Below are positions 15,865-24,494 of a DNA stretch of 38,974 nucleotides, piece after piece. Source of the DNA: a virus; the IMG/VR virus record IMGVR_UViG_3300026116_000023, positions 1-38,974 of that record; one strand, 5' to 3'. The translations under genes were made by a program, and so were the position numbers. The notes beneath the pieces are model-generated. The model was not told where the DNA came from and ran no database searches. It worked only from the letters and a program-made list of their open reading frames with translations. Within the stretch, counting starts at the first letter, position 1. Each line of letters opens with the position of its first letter.

Positions 15865-16130
15865 GGAAAGTAAGCCTAAGCACGATCGGGTATCAGCCTG
15901 GCCCAGTCCCGGTGAATGCGGCGGATATCCCGCGCTACCTGCAAGAGGAAACGCAAAAGATCGCCAATGCCATTCTGCTGCTCTCTGATGGCCACTTGGA
16001 GCGCATGACGGCGCCCCCGCCAAAGCCGTTCGACGGGGATTTTCGATACGCGGATGGCGTCAACTGGAATCCTGGCGGCGGGCGTGGCTTCTACTACTAC
16101 GACGGCACCACTTGGAACCAACTCGGATAA
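15861..16130 (+). CDS. Small tail-region hypothetical protein
   Basis: I start at the GTG at 15861, which overlaps the nozzle stop (GTGA) and follows GGCGGGGGGATG, giving 89 residues. The C-terminal part (FRYADGVNWNPGGGRGFYYYDGTTWNQLG) is aromatic and Gly-rich, like short carbohydrate-binding or trimer-tip segments in tail proteins. Its function is otherwise unknown. Confidence 0.65.
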   Translation: MRKVSLSTIGYQPGPVPVNAADIPRYLQEETQKIANAILLLSDGHLERMTAPPPKPFDGDFRYADGVNWNPGGGRGFYYYDGTTWNQLG

Positions 16131-16140
16131 CGGAGAAATC

Positions 16141-16455
16141 ATGATGCAACAGGGACTTTTAGGGGCGATGGCCCAGCCGCAGCAGCCACAGGCTCAACAG
16201 CCGGGATTGCTCGGAGCAATGGGTGGCGGAGCGCCGCAACAGGGCGGTGCATCGCAACAAGATATCCAACTGGCGATGCAGCTTGCGCAGAATCCCACTC
16301 CACAGATGGCGCAGCAGGTCGTGCAGCAGCTTAAGCAAGCAGGCAATCCAAATGCGGCGCAGCTCGAGCAAGTCCTTAGCCAGGCTGGCAATGATTCTGA
16401 GTTCATAAAGCACATCGCCGACTCGATTTTGCAGAAGATGCAGGGGCAGGTATGA
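16141..16455 (+). CDS. Gln-rich small virion-module protein
   Basis: This 104-residue protein has two copies of GLLGAM near the N-terminus and a Gln/Pro/Gly-rich linker. Its helical C-terminal half (QDIQLAMQLAQNP and MAQQVVQQLKQAGN) suggests oligomerisation. GGAGAAATC precedes the ATG. It is not recognised. Its place before the ejection-protein genes suggests a minor virion component. Confidence 0.6.
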   Translation: MMQQGLLGAMAQPQQPQAQQPGLLGAMGGGAPQQGGASQQDIQLAMQLAQNPTPQMAQQVVQQLKQAGNPNAAQLEQVLSQAGNDSEFIKHIADSILQKMQGQV

Positions 16456-16772
16456 CAACCGAATTGGACCTCAAAATCGAACACTTCTTTTCCGGCCGTG
16501 AGTACGCGAAGAAAATGGAACTGCCGGCAGGTCACTATGCCGAAACGCATTCGCATGCATACGATCACTTGAGCATACTTGCCACGGGCGAGGTCGTCGT
16601 TACGCTGGATGGCGTCGAGCGGCTTTATATCGGGCCGACCTGCATCACCATCGGTGCCGGCAAGATGCATCACATTGACGCTGTGACGGACTCGGTCTGG
16701 TTCTGCGTGCACGCGACGGATGAAACAGACCCTGAGAAGGTCGACCACGTTTTGATTAAAAGCCATGACTAG
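16452..16772 (+). CDS. Cupin-fold protein
   Basis: This 106-residue protein has a single cupin barrel. Motif 1 reads G-x5-H-x-H-x3-H-x6-G (Gly27, His33, His35, His39, Gly46), the standard spacing with His in place of the usual Glu. Motif 2 includes GAGKMHHIDAV (His73/74). Such residues normally hold Fe, Mn or Zn in small oxygenases, isomerases or binding proteins. It overlaps the next gene, a 2-oxoglutarate oxygenase, by eight bases, so the two probably act together. The substrate is unknown. Confidence 0.75.
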   Translation: MTTELDLKIEHFFSGREYAKKMELPAGHYAETHSHAYDHLSILATGEVVVTLDGVERLYIGPTCITIGAGKMHHIDAVTDSVWFCVHATDETDPEKVDHVLIKSHD

Positions 16773-17331
16773 CTTTCTGAAAATCGCCGAAGGCATCAAT
16801 ATAGCGCCTTTGCAAATGGCGCTAGTACGACAGCCTGAGTTGTTTGGGCGCCGTACATTGCGCGCTGACCGCTACGACTCCCCCCATACGCAAATGACCG
16901 ATATATGGGTACGGTACAACGAGTACGCGAATCTTGAGCGTTCGCCGGCCACGTTTAACGATGAACACGATTCGGTCTGGTATCCGGAGGCGGAGTGCAT
17001 CCCCGAGGTGCGCGGGGTTGTCATGAGCCTGATGGCGCATGTCGGCGGCGAGCGCCTGGGTGGCGTACTAATCACCAAGATCCCGCCTGGTGGCGGCATA
17101 GCTCCCCATGTCGATACGGGATGGCACGCGGAATATTACGACAAATACTATGTGCCGATCCTGAATGATGCGGGCGCCGTTTTCGGGTTCCCTGATGGGG
17201 TAATCAACGCTACTCCGGGTGAGGCGTATTGGTTCAGAAACGATGTGCCGCACTGGGTAAAAAATGATTCACAGCGCGACCGGATTGCAATGATCGTCTG
17301 CATCCGCACCAACAAAAGTAAAGGGGAATAA
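16765..17331 (+). CDS. 2-oxoglutarate/Fe(II)-dependent hydroxylase (Asp/Asn beta-hydroxylase-like)
   Basis: This 188-residue protein has the double-stranded beta-helix motif set of Fe(II)/2-oxoglutarate oxygenases. His115-x-Asp117 (in HVDTGWH) and His163 (VPHWVKN) would bind iron. Arg173 (in QRDRIAMIV) would bind 2-oxoglutarate. The closest pattern is the aspartyl/asparaginyl beta-hydroxylase group, which also contains free-proline hydroxylases. It lies among virion genes, directly after a cupin gene. A virion protein, perhaps a fibre, is the likely target, but that is inference. The hydroxylated residue is unknown. Confidence 0.75.
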   Translation: MTSFLKIAEGINIAPLQMALVRQPELFGRRTLRADRYDSPHTQMTDIWVRYNEYANLERSPATFNDEHDSVWYPEAECIPEVRGVVMSLMAHVGGERLGGVLITKIPPGGGIAPHVDTGWHAEYYDKYYVPILNDAGAVFGFPDGVINATPGEAYWFRNDVPHWVKNDSQRDRIAMIVCIRTNKSKGE

Positions 17332-17333
17332 TT

Positions 17334-18653
17334 ATGCCATGGGGAGTCGCAGCCGCCGCAGTCGGCGCATACGGGGCGATGAGTGCCGCAAAGACAAACA
17401 AGCAGGCCGCCGAAGCTGGCGCGAACCAGACGCAAAAGCTGGACCCGCGCGCGGACGCGATCGTGTACGGGGATGGCACAACCGCCAACCCGGGTCTGCT
17501 GTCGCAATATCAGGACCTGGCAAAAACTCCTCAAATGTCGGGGAGCGCGAATTTCGGGAACCAGTCCCAACAATTCTTGGGGACGCAGGGTGGCAACATC
17601 CTGAACCAACTACAAAGCGGTGCCAGCGGCCTGATGAATAACCCGACTGCGGCGCCGCAGTCCAGCGCGGCAAGCGCCGGGATGGATCCGCGCACCTACA
17701 ACGTCCAGAACGCGCAGGCGGCGACGGTCCAGGCGCCGAGTCAAAACGGCGTCGGACTGGCGCAGTCGTTCAACAACATCATATACGGCGACGCGGCGGC
17801 CAACCCGTATCTTACGAAATCCTTGCAGGCCGGCGTCGACGCCACGAACGCCGGGTTCCAGAAGAATGCCAACACGCTGGCCGACAGCCTGCAAAAGAAC
17901 CTCCTGCCCAGTATCCGCAGCGAGTCTGTGCTGTCGGGGCAGTATGGCGGCTCGCGCCAGGGTATCGCCGAGGGCAACGCGCTGAGCGACTACTCGCGGC
18001 AGCTGACCGATGCGAATTCCGCCCTTGCCGCGCAGAACAGCGCGAATACGACCGCCGCCCAGGCCGCATCGTACAACGCTGGGCAAGACCGGGCGCTCTC
18101 GGCTACGCAGACTCTGAGCGGCCAACAATACGGTGTCGCGCAGCAGAACGCGGCGCAGGCGCAGCAGACCGCCATGGCGAACGCGGCAGCGCAAAACGCG
18201 TCGTCAGCGCAAAACGCCAACGCCTACAACAACCACAACCAGTTCAATGCTGGGTTGCAGCAGCAGACCGGTTTGGCGAACCAGTCGGCGCAGTTGCAGA
18301 CCAATGCCCTCAACAGCACGAATCAGCAGGCCGGCCTAGCTGGTCTCAGCGGGTTGTTGGGCAACGTATATGGCTACGCGCAGAATCAGGACAACTACGC
18401 GATTAATCGGGCGGGCCAAGTCAATGGGCTGTTGGCGCCGTACCTTGGCGCCGGCGGCAGCACGAACACCACGCAGCCATATGCCAGCAACACCGGGGCG
18501 AATATCCTTGGCGGCGCAACAGCCGGCCTTGGTCTGTTCAACGGCATCAAGCAGTCCGGCGCCTTTGGTAGCTGGGGTACTCCGAATGCGCAAAATGTCG
18601 CGCCAGGCAGCTACCAGCCAAACGCGCAAAATATCACGCCTGGCACTTACTAA
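17334..18653 (+). CDS. Ejection (internal virion) protein 1
   Basis: This 439-residue protein opens with an Ala-rich hydrophobic stretch (WGVAAAAVGAYGAMSA). It is dominated by Ala/Gln/Asn-rich helices. The centre has LPSIRSESVLSGQYGGSRQG, a block I associate with ejection proteins of SU10/P22-like podoviruses, whose products leave the head with the DNA and span the host envelope. The C-terminus has two copies of the PNAQNx(A/T)PG(S/T)Y repeat (residues ~416-439). It is the first of three large consecutive ejection-type genes. Confidence 0.65.
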   Translation: MPWGVAAAAVGAYGAMSAAKTNKQAAEAGANQTQKLDPRADAIVYGDGTTANPGLLSQYQDLAKTPQMSGSANFGNQSQQFLGTQGGNILNQLQSGASGLMNNPTAAPQSSAASAGMDPRTYNVQNAQAATVQAPSQNGVGLAQSFNNIIYGDAAANPYLTKSLQAGVDATNAGFQKNANTLADSLQKNLLPSIRSESVLSGQYGGSRQGIAEGNALSDYSRQLTDANSALAAQNSANTTAAQAASYNAGQDRALSATQTLSGQQYGVAQQNAAQAQQTAMANAAAQNASSAQNANAYNNHNQFNAGLQQQTGLANQSAQLQTNALNSTNQQAGLAGLSGLLGNVYGYAQNQDNYAINRAGQVNGLLAPYLGAGGSTNTTQPYASNTGANILGGATAGLGLFNGIKQSGAFGSWGTPNAQNVAPGSYQPNAQNITPGTY

Positions 18654-18664
18654 TTGGGGACATC

Positions 18665-19972
18665 ATGGGAATTCTTGACAGCCTCACCAACTTGAGCCCG
18701 GAGCAGACGCAGGGGCTGTTGGCGTTTGCCGCAAACACGCTACAGGGCGCGAACACTGGACGCCCGATGAGCTTCGGCGGCGCGCTGGGCGGCGGCATCC
18801 AGGCATACCAGCAAAGCATTGACGCGCAAAAGCGTAAAAAGATCGAGGAGGAGCAAGCGGCGCAAATTGCAAAACTTACCGGCCTGAAGATACAAGATGC
18901 GGAAAGCGACCTTACCAACCAGCAGACATTGCGTGACCGGGCTGAGCAGTTGCGCCAATTCTATATCAAGCAATCCGGAGCGCAACCGCAACAGGGGGCG
19001 ATTCAAACGGCGCCAGCTATGGGCAATAGCCTATCACCTACCATCGAGAATGCGGCGCGTATGCAGTCCATGGCGCCACCCCAAGCTCAAGCTGGCGGGT
19101 CATCGCAAAGCGGTAGCTTGTATCATCAAAGGCTGGCTCAGGCGCAAGCTCTGCGCAATGCTGGCTTCGGCCCCGAGGCGGATGCCACTGAGGCGGCGGC
19201 TCTAAAATTTCAGCCTAAAGTAAAGGAGTGGCAAAAGGTTCAGGATGGAGGAAGGGTTCTTTACGCGCCATACTTCGAAGATGGCACCAGCGGCGCGCCT
19301 GTCCCGCTGGAAGTGGCCGAGAAGCTGGAAAAGATCAACACCGGCGGCACGACACAGTTGGCGAATCCATACACCGGCGCCACCGTTCGTTCACTACAGA
19401 ACACTCAATCCCCGGATTCCGCCGCGCAGGTTGCTGCGACCATTCGAGGCCAAAACCTTAACAATGCACGCGGTATCGAGGCCAACGCCATTGCGCGCGA
19501 TCGAGCATCGAGCGAAAAGGCCCCCACCGAGTTCCAAGGGAAATCAGCGGCGTATGGTCTGCGCGCGACTGAGGCCGACAAGATTTTGACAGGTTTGAGC
19601 AATAAGTACAGCCCGGGTTTGATCAACTCGAAATCGCAGGTGGCTAACTGGCCGCTGATCGGTGGCGCATTGGGTGCCGCCACAAACTACGCCCTGAGCG
19701 ACAATGACCAGATCGCCGAACAGGCGCAGCGCGACTTCATCAATGCCACGTTGCGCCAGGAGTCAGGCGCCGCAATCGGAAAGGATGAATTCGACAATGC
19801 CCGCAAGCAGTATTTCCCGCAGCCAGGGGATTCAGAAGCGGTAATCCGTAACAAGGCAACGAATCGGCAATTGGTCATTCAGGGCTTTAACAACAGCTCT
19901 GGCCGAGCGAAGATGACTGCGCCAGCACGCGCCAGCTCGGGCGGCGGCTGGTCAATCCAGAAGGTGGACTAA
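18665..19972 (+). CDS. Ejection (internal virion) protein 2
   Basis: This 435-residue protein has a Gly/Ala-rich N-terminus, a charged coiled coil (about 52-100: DAQKRKKIEEEQAAQIAKL) and a conserved C-terminal block with LRQESGAAIGKDEFDNARK and YFPQPGDSEAV. That block recurs in podovirus DNA-transfer or internal virion proteins, which are packed in the head and injected before DNA. No lytic catalytic motif is visible. Its stop is one base before the next start. Confidence 0.7.
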   Translation: MGILDSLTNLSPEQTQGLLAFAANTLQGANTGRPMSFGGALGGGIQAYQQSIDAQKRKKIEEEQAAQIAKLTGLKIQDAESDLTNQQTLRDRAEQLRQFYIKQSGAQPQQGAIQTAPAMGNSLSPTIENAARMQSMAPPQAQAGGSSQSGSLYHQRLAQAQALRNAGFGPEADATEAAALKFQPKVKEWQKVQDGGRVLYAPYFEDGTSGAPVPLEVAEKLEKINTGGTTQLANPYTGATVRSLQNTQSPDSAAQVAATIRGQNLNNARGIEANAIARDRASSEKAPTEFQGKSAAYGLRATEADKILTGLSNKYSPGLINSKSQVANWPLIGGALGAATNYALSDNDQIAEQAQRDFINATLRQESGAAIGKDEFDNARKQYFPQPGDSEAVIRNKATNRQLVIQGFNNSSGRAKMTAPARASSGGGWSIQKVD

Positions 19973-22228
19973 ATGCCAAAATACCGCGTCACCAGCCCGG
20001 AAGGGCAAACCTACGAGGTCAACGCTCCTGACGGCGCCACCGATGACGAGGTGATGGCCTATGCGCAACGCACTTTCAAGATGTCCAAAGCAGCGCCTAA
20101 GGAGGCGCCGGCAGGAAAGCAGCTCGACATCCTGATCAACGACACGCCGACGCAGCTCGGCCTTGGCGCGCGAGGTATCTTGCAAGGGTTGGGAACCGCC
20201 GCTGAATTCGTGACATCGCCTATCCGAAAGGGCATCAACTCCTTCATCGCCGACTCTCAGGAGCGGGTCAACCGTTATCGCGCGCCAGCGGAACGTGAGC
20301 AGCCATTCCAGTTCGGGCCTATTAGCGGCCAGGCGCTTGCCGACGACATCGGGCTACCAAAGCCCCGCAACGCGGGCGAGCGCATCGCTGGAGACGCTGT
20401 GGGGGCCGTTGCGGGCGGCCTGGTCCCGATCGGGATCGGCAATACGTTGGCGCGAGTTGGGAGCGGCGCCGCGCAGGGGGTAGGCCGTGCGCTGGCGTCG
20501 CAACCAGTATCGCAATTGCTATCGGCTGGCGCTGGCGGCGCGGCTGGCAGTTACACGCGCGAAACCGGCGGCGGGGAAGGCGCTCAGATGGCCGCCTCGA
20601 TCGGCGCTGGACTTGCCGCACCTCTTTTGATGGGAGTTGCCAGCAGGGCAGGAAACACAATAGCCGGCCGTGCGTCCCGTTCTTCACCGCTGACGGCCGA
20701 GCAGCAATTGCAGGTCGACGTTACGATCAACAACGCTTTAGGTGGCCAGGGCGGGGCCGGGGTGACGCTGGCCGACCTTCCGGCTGAGGTAGCAAGCAGC
20801 CTGCGCAAGGACGTTGCCGAGGCCATGAAGATCAGCGACAACCTTTCACCGGATGCCGTGCGCCGTCTGGCCGATTACCGGCTGACGGGCGCAGCGCCTA
20901 CCAAGGCCGGTCTAACCTTGGATGTCGCCGATATCACGCGCCAGCGTAATCTGGCAAAGCAGGGCGTCAACAGCAATGACCCGGCGGCGCAGGCACTGGC
21001 GCAGACGCAGAACAGCAACAACATGCAGTTGACGAACAAGCTGAACGAGTTCGGCGCCGCGACTGCAGATGACCAGATCGGCGGTGCGCAACGGGTGATC
21101 CGCGCCCTCGACGCCAAGGACCAAGGCATGCGCGCTCGAATCGGTCAACGCTACGACGCTGCACGTGCGACGAACGGCCAATCTGCGCAACTTGATCCGG
21201 CCGAGTTCGTTGCACGTGCGAATGCTGCACTCGATCAGAATTTGCTTGGCACCAAGCTGCCGGCCGACGTCCGCAATATCCTCAACAAACCGTGGAATGA
21301 AGTCGTAGCGCCACAGGGCGGCAACGCCCCGGCGCCGCAGGGCCTGACGGTGGAAGCCGCCGAGCAGATGAAAACGCGTATCGCGCAACTACAACGCTCG
21401 TCCACGGACCCGCAAGAACGCATGGCGCTGGGGATTGTTCGCGGCGCCCTGGACGATACGCCGTTGCTCCCCGGCCAGGACATCGGCCGCGAGTCGATTG
21501 ATGCGTTCAACACCGCGCGCACCGCCAATCGCCGCTATATGAAGATCGTGGAAGCGACGCCGGCATTGCAAGCCATCCGTGACGGCGTGGAGCCCGACAA
21601 ATTCGTCAACGATTTCATCATAGGCAAAGGCAAGGACGCCAATGTGATGAGCGTTGCGCGCCTCAAGAGCGCAGTCCGCGACAGCCCCGACGCGCAGGCG
21701 GCCATCCGCGAACAAATCGCGGCCTACCTCAAGGCTCAGGCCAAGGGTAGTGCGGCTGACGAAATCGCCAACTTCAGCCAATCTGGCTATAACAAGGCTC
21801 TGCGCAACATTGGTGACCGAAAACTGAATTTGTTCTTCCCGAAAGATCAGGTCGAACAGTTGAAGGCGCTTGGCCGCGTTGCCAGCTATGAGCAGGTGCA
21901 ACCTGCAGGGACCGCCGTCAACAACTCAAATACGGCCGCAGGTTTGGCCGGGATGATCGACCGCATCGCTGGTAGCTCTCTGCTTGGCAAGATTCCATTT
22001 GGCCGCCAAGCCATTGGCGAACCACTGCAAAACATCATCATTAGCACACAGGCAAAGAATACGCTCAGCGCGCCGCGTTCGCTGGTAGCTGGCCCCGGTT
22101 CGGGAACGCTTCCGCCCGCTTCTGGAACAATGCCGTATGGTATTTCGCCAGTTCCGTTTATGCCCCAAACGGACCAACTTAACCAAGACGAGCGCGAGCG
22201 CCAATTGCGGCAACTGCTCGGCCAATAA
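19973..22228 (+). CDS. Ejection (internal virion) protein 3
   Basis: At 751 residues this is the largest product in the window. It begins with a small beta domain (YRVTSPEGQTYEVNAPDGAT and DDEVMAYAQ), a conserved N-terminal module of phage injection proteins. Glycine-rich potential membrane segments follow (about 135-230: AVAGGLVPIGIG, GAGGAAGSYTRETGGG, GAGLAAPLLMG). The rest is a long helical body with AEQMKTRIAQLQR. The glycine-zipper-like segments suggest insertion into the host membrane during DNA ejection. Confidence 0.7.
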   Translation: MPKYRVTSPEGQTYEVNAPDGATDDEVMAYAQRTFKMSKAAPKEAPAGKQLDILINDTPTQLGLGARGILQGLGTAAEFVTSPIRKGINSFIADSQERVNRYRAPAEREQPFQFGPISGQALADDIGLPKPRNAGERIAGDAVGAVAGGLVPIGIGNTLARVGSGAAQGVGRALASQPVSQLLSAGAGGAAGSYTRETGGGEGAQMAASIGAGLAAPLLMGVASRAGNTIAGRASRSSPLTAEQQLQVDVTINNALGGQGGAGVTLADLPAEVASSLRKDVAEAMKISDNLSPDAVRRLADYRLTGAAPTKAGLTLDVADITRQRNLAKQGVNSNDPAAQALAQTQNSNNMQLTNKLNEFGAATADDQIGGAQRVIRALDAKDQGMRARIGQRYDAARATNGQSAQLDPAEFVARANAALDQNLLGTKLPADVRNILNKPWNEVVAPQGGNAPAPQGLTVEAAEQMKTRIAQLQRSSTDPQERMALGIVRGALDDTPLLPGQDIGRESIDAFNTARTANRRYMKIVEATPALQAIRDGVEPDKFVNDFIIGKGKDANVMSVARLKSAVRDSPDAQAAIREQIAAYLKAQAKGSAADEIANFSQSGYNKALRNIGDRKLNLFFPKDQVEQLKALGRVASYEQVQPAGTAVNNSNTAAGLAGMIDRIAGSSLLGKIPFGRQAIGEPLQNIIISTQAKNTLSAPRSLVAGPGSGTLPPASGTMPYGISPVPFMPQTDQLNQDERERQLRQLLGQ

Positions 22229-22252
22229 TCATCAACCACGAAAGGAAGCATC

Positions 22253-22342
22253 ATGTACATCAATCAAGCAACCGGAGCAGGCGGCGGCGAACAGAAACCA
22301 CCGCCGAAACCGAAGGGTACGACCAAGAAGACCAAGAAATAA
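22253..22342 (+). CDS. Very small Lys/Pro-rich protein (29 aa)
   Basis: A 29-codon frame follows AAAGGAAGC. The peptide changes from GAGGGE to KPPPKPKGTTKKTKK. Its stop overlaps the start of the membrane protein at 22342 (TAATG). Position between ejection and lysis genes and the coupling argue that it is real. Its function is unknown. Confidence 0.5.
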   Translation: MYINQATGAGGGEQKPPPKPKGTTKKTKK

Positions 22343-22764
22343 TGAACGGATGGCGCTCAAGGATAACGCTGGCGGTGGTCATTCTGCTGGCGATGCATGC
22401 ACACTCGGTGGCGTTGGCCAACAAACCCAACACCGATGCCGGTCTGCTTGCATTCCACTTGAGCGCCGCCGTCGTAGATTTACTGATTATGAAAGCCGCG
22501 CCCCGATTTGTTTCGGGCCGCTTATGCAGCGACATGCAGATCCTATGCCTCGTCTCAATTGTCGCTAATTTCGTAGGCTGGTTAGCCTACACGGCCTATG
22601 CCCCGCCGATCTTCTACAACGTTTTTATGTGGGGATTGAGCTATGTGCAATGGGGCCGACTTCTTCTGGTGGACCACCATGGGGCTGATTATTTACGGGT
22701 CGATCTGGTTCGCGGTGGTTATCGTGGCTGGCACCAGAATGTTATTGGAAAGGCGTTTATATGA
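22342..22764 (+). CDS. Membrane protein of the lysis region
   Basis: This 140-residue protein has about three hydrophobic helices (near residues 9-27, 36-52 and 65-86), with SGRLCSDMQILCLVSIVANF in the middle. It has a charged C-terminal tail (LLVDHHGADYLRVDLVRGG). Similar proteins occur before holin genes in related podoviruses, as far as I recall the family. A lysis or membrane role is inferred from topology and position. A second frame at 22643-22870 overlaps its 3' end. Confidence 0.6.
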   Translation: MNGWRSRITLAVVILLAMHAHSVALANKPNTDAGLLAFHLSAAVVDLLIMKAAPRFVSGRLCSDMQILCLVSIVANFVGWLAYTAYAPPIFYNVFMWGLSYVQWGRLLLVDHHGADYLRVDLVRGGYRGWHQNVIGKAFI

Positions 22765-23021
22765 ACGACGAGCACGTAACCGTAGGGCAAGCAATCGAGG
22801 CGGCGGCCAGCAATCCGAAGGTGGCAACCGTGGTGGCGGGGGCGACCGCCGCCGCCGGTGGCGCCCTTAAGTTGGACATGGTGCAAAGCGTCATCGGCAC
22901 TATGAGTTTGGCGATCGGTACGCTAACCGGCGCCGTGGTGCTGGCCATCCAGTTGATCAAACTAATCCGCGTGTGGAAGGCCTGGCAGGCCGATGCGCCG
23001 GAGCCGGAGGATTTGAAATGA
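22761..23021 (+). CDS. Putative holin
   Basis: This 86-residue protein has two hydrophobic helices (about 20-37, VATVVAGATAAAGGALKL, and 44-68, IGTMSLAIGTLTGAVVLAI) and a charged C-terminal tail (RVWKAWQADAPEPEDLK). That is a common class II holin layout. It is ATGA-coupled to the muralytic-enzyme candidate downstream. Holins permeabilise the inner membrane at the end of infection. No sequence motif is diagnostic, so the call rests on topology and context. Confidence 0.6.
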   Translation: MNDEHVTVGQAIEAAASNPKVATVVAGATAAAGGALKLDMVQSVIGTMSLAIGTLTGAVVLAIQLIKLIRVWKAWQADAPEPEDLK

Positions 23022-23512
23022 CCCCCCAACGACTGTACCAAACCGCCATCCGTCCCGCGCTCGATGAGCTGGCGCAGCTCGGTATTCCATCCAGCCCGCT
23101 GGCCGCGCGCCACCTCCTGGCGATAGCCATTCAGGAATCCGGGCTGAAGCATCGACGCCAAGTCACTGCAGGCGGCGCCGAGAATGGGCCTGCTGTCTCG
23201 TTCCTGCAAGGGGAAATCACGGGCGGCTTGATCGACATGCTGAACAGGCCAGCCACCAGCAAATACATGAAGGCGATTTGCGAGGCCTACAACGTGACGC
23301 CGACGCCGGCCGGCCTGTGGGAAGCCATCCGGTATCAGGACATCGTGGCCTTCGCTGCTGGCCGCCTGTTGCTCTACACGCTTCCGTCGAAACTGGCGGT
23401 GATGCAAGATGAAGGCTGGGCGCAGTACAAGAAAGCATGGGCGCCGGGGAAGCCAAAGCCAGAAACCTGGGCTGCTGCATGGGCGCTGGCGACTGTTACG
23501 GTGGGGTGCTGA
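23018..23512 (+). CDS. Putative endolysin (lysozyme/transglycosylase-like)
   Basis: I take the ATG at 23018 (ATGA overlap with the holin), giving 164 residues. LLAIAIQESGLKHRRQ puts a candidate catalytic Glu at residue 40. A GPAVSFLQGEITGG block follows at 57-70. This Glu-helix followed by a Gly-rich beta turn is the pattern of lytic-transglycosylase-like phage lysis proteins. It would cleave peptidoglycan glycan strands. No signal peptide is seen, consistent with holin-dependent release. Confidence 0.65.
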   Translation: MTPQRLYQTAIRPALDELAQLGIPSSPLAARHLLAIAIQESGLKHRRQVTAGGAENGPAVSFLQGEITGGLIDMLNRPATSKYMKAICEAYNVTPTPAGLWEAIRYQDIVAFAAGRLLLYTLPSKLAVMQDEGWAQYKKAWAPGKPKPETWAAAWALATVTVGC

Positions 23513-23513
23513 T

Positions 23514-24035
23514 ATGGATCCGATCACGATTGCGCTTGGCCTCGCCAAGTTCGCCCCTTCCCTGATCCAGTATTTCACCGGCTCGGAGAAGGCTGCAACG
23601 GTTGCGCAGCAGGTCGTGAACATCGCGCAGACCGTCACCGGCGAGCCTACACCGGATGCGGCGCTTGCTGCCATTCAAGCGGATCCACAGAAGGCCATGG
23701 AGTTCCAGCTGGCCGCGCAAGCCGCCGACAATGATCTTACCCGCGCCTACCTCGCTGACGTGCAGAGCGCCCGCGTGCGCGACGTGGAACTGGCCAAGCT
23801 GGGCAAGCGTAACGTGCGCGCCGATATCATGGTGGCGCTCGATGTGGTCGGGCTGCTGGCTTGCCTGATCGTGCTGTGCTTCTTCCGCGACAAGATCCCG
23901 GGCGAGGCCATCGGTCTGATATCGACAATCGCGGCCACCTTCGGGCTGTGCCTGCGTGACGCTCACCAGTTTGAATTCGGTTCCTCCCGAAGTTCTCAGG
24001 TTAAAGATGCGACGATCAGCAGCCTGACGAAATGA
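23514..24035 (+). CDS. Holin-like protein (3TM GTA-holin family)
   Basis: This 173-residue protein starts at the ATG at 23514 (after GTGGGGTGCTGAT). It has an N-terminal amphipathic stretch (residues 1-20), a helical charged middle, two clear membrane helices (about 104-124 and 130-147) and a short polar tail. The order matches the holins associated with gene-transfer-agent and phage release (Holin_3TM family). It is the last late gene and is followed immediately by a strong terminator. Two holin-like genes flanking an endolysin could be holin and antiholin. Confidence 0.65.
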   Translation: MDPITIALGLAKFAPSLIQYFTGSEKAATVAQQVVNIAQTVTGEPTPDAALAAIQADPQKAMEFQLAAQAADNDLTRAYLADVQSARVRDVELAKLGKRNVRADIMVALDVVGLLACLIVLCFFRDKIPGEAIGLISTIAATFGLCLRDAHQFEFGSSRSSQVKDATISSLTK

Positions 24036-24038
24036 AAA

Positions 24039-24065
24039 AGCCCGGTCCTTGAACCGGGCTTCTGT
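24039..24065. terminator. Bidirectional terminator between convergent operons
   Basis: AGCCCGGT (24039-24046) and ACCGGGCT (24053-24060) form an 8-bp stem with a 6-nt loop. On the plus strand TTCTGTTT follows. On the minus strand the stem is followed by TTTTTC. It ends both the rightward late block and the leftward accessory block. Confidence 0.85.
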
Positions 24066-24079
24066 TTGGTAGTGGTGGA

Positions 24080-24451
24080 TTACCAATCGCTACCACCGCT
24101 GGACGATGATCCGCTGTCGTAGCTGCTGGAAGACCCGTAATCGCTGCTGCTTGAACTGCTGGAGCAACTACTACTGTGGTCGTGGCTGCTTGAATGCGAA
24201 CTGTTGTGCGATGGTGATTGGTCACAATCACTTGTTCGCGCCGGAGCAGTGCTTGGACTGGAATAAAATGCCGCCTGATGTAGAGGGCTCAGCGGACTGG
24301 CGAGATTCATCGGGTTCAAAAGATCGCTATCCCAACGGTTCTTCTGTGCGGCCTGGGCAGCTTGGTATTCTGCTGCCTGCGCCTCTTGTTTGCGCTTTTT
24401 CTCGGCTTCTTCTTTCTCTTTGCGCCTACGCACAAAATCAAACATGAACAT
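24080..24451 (-). CDS. Ser-rich low-complexity protein
   Basis: This 123-residue protein has a highly charged N-terminal helix (FVRRRKEKEEAEKKRKQEA) and ends in about 50 residues of Ser, Asp, His, Gly and Tyr (SSSSSSSDYGSSSSYDSG and SGGSDW). AAAGGAATAATC precedes the ATG on the minus strand. Proteins with this charged-helix plus Ser-rich tail occur in many phages and plasmids without known function. It is the last gene of the leftward operon. Confidence 0.65.
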   Translation of the reverse strand: MFMFDFVRRRKEKEEAEKKRKQEAQAAEYQAAQAAQKNRWDSDLLNPMNLASPLSPLHQAAFYSSPSTAPARTSDCDQSPSHNSSHSSSHDHSSSCSSSSSSSDYGSSSSYDSGSSSSGGSDW

Positions 24452-24494
24452 GATTATTCCTTTGCGTTGATGCCGTCATCCGGACGGCTACGGT

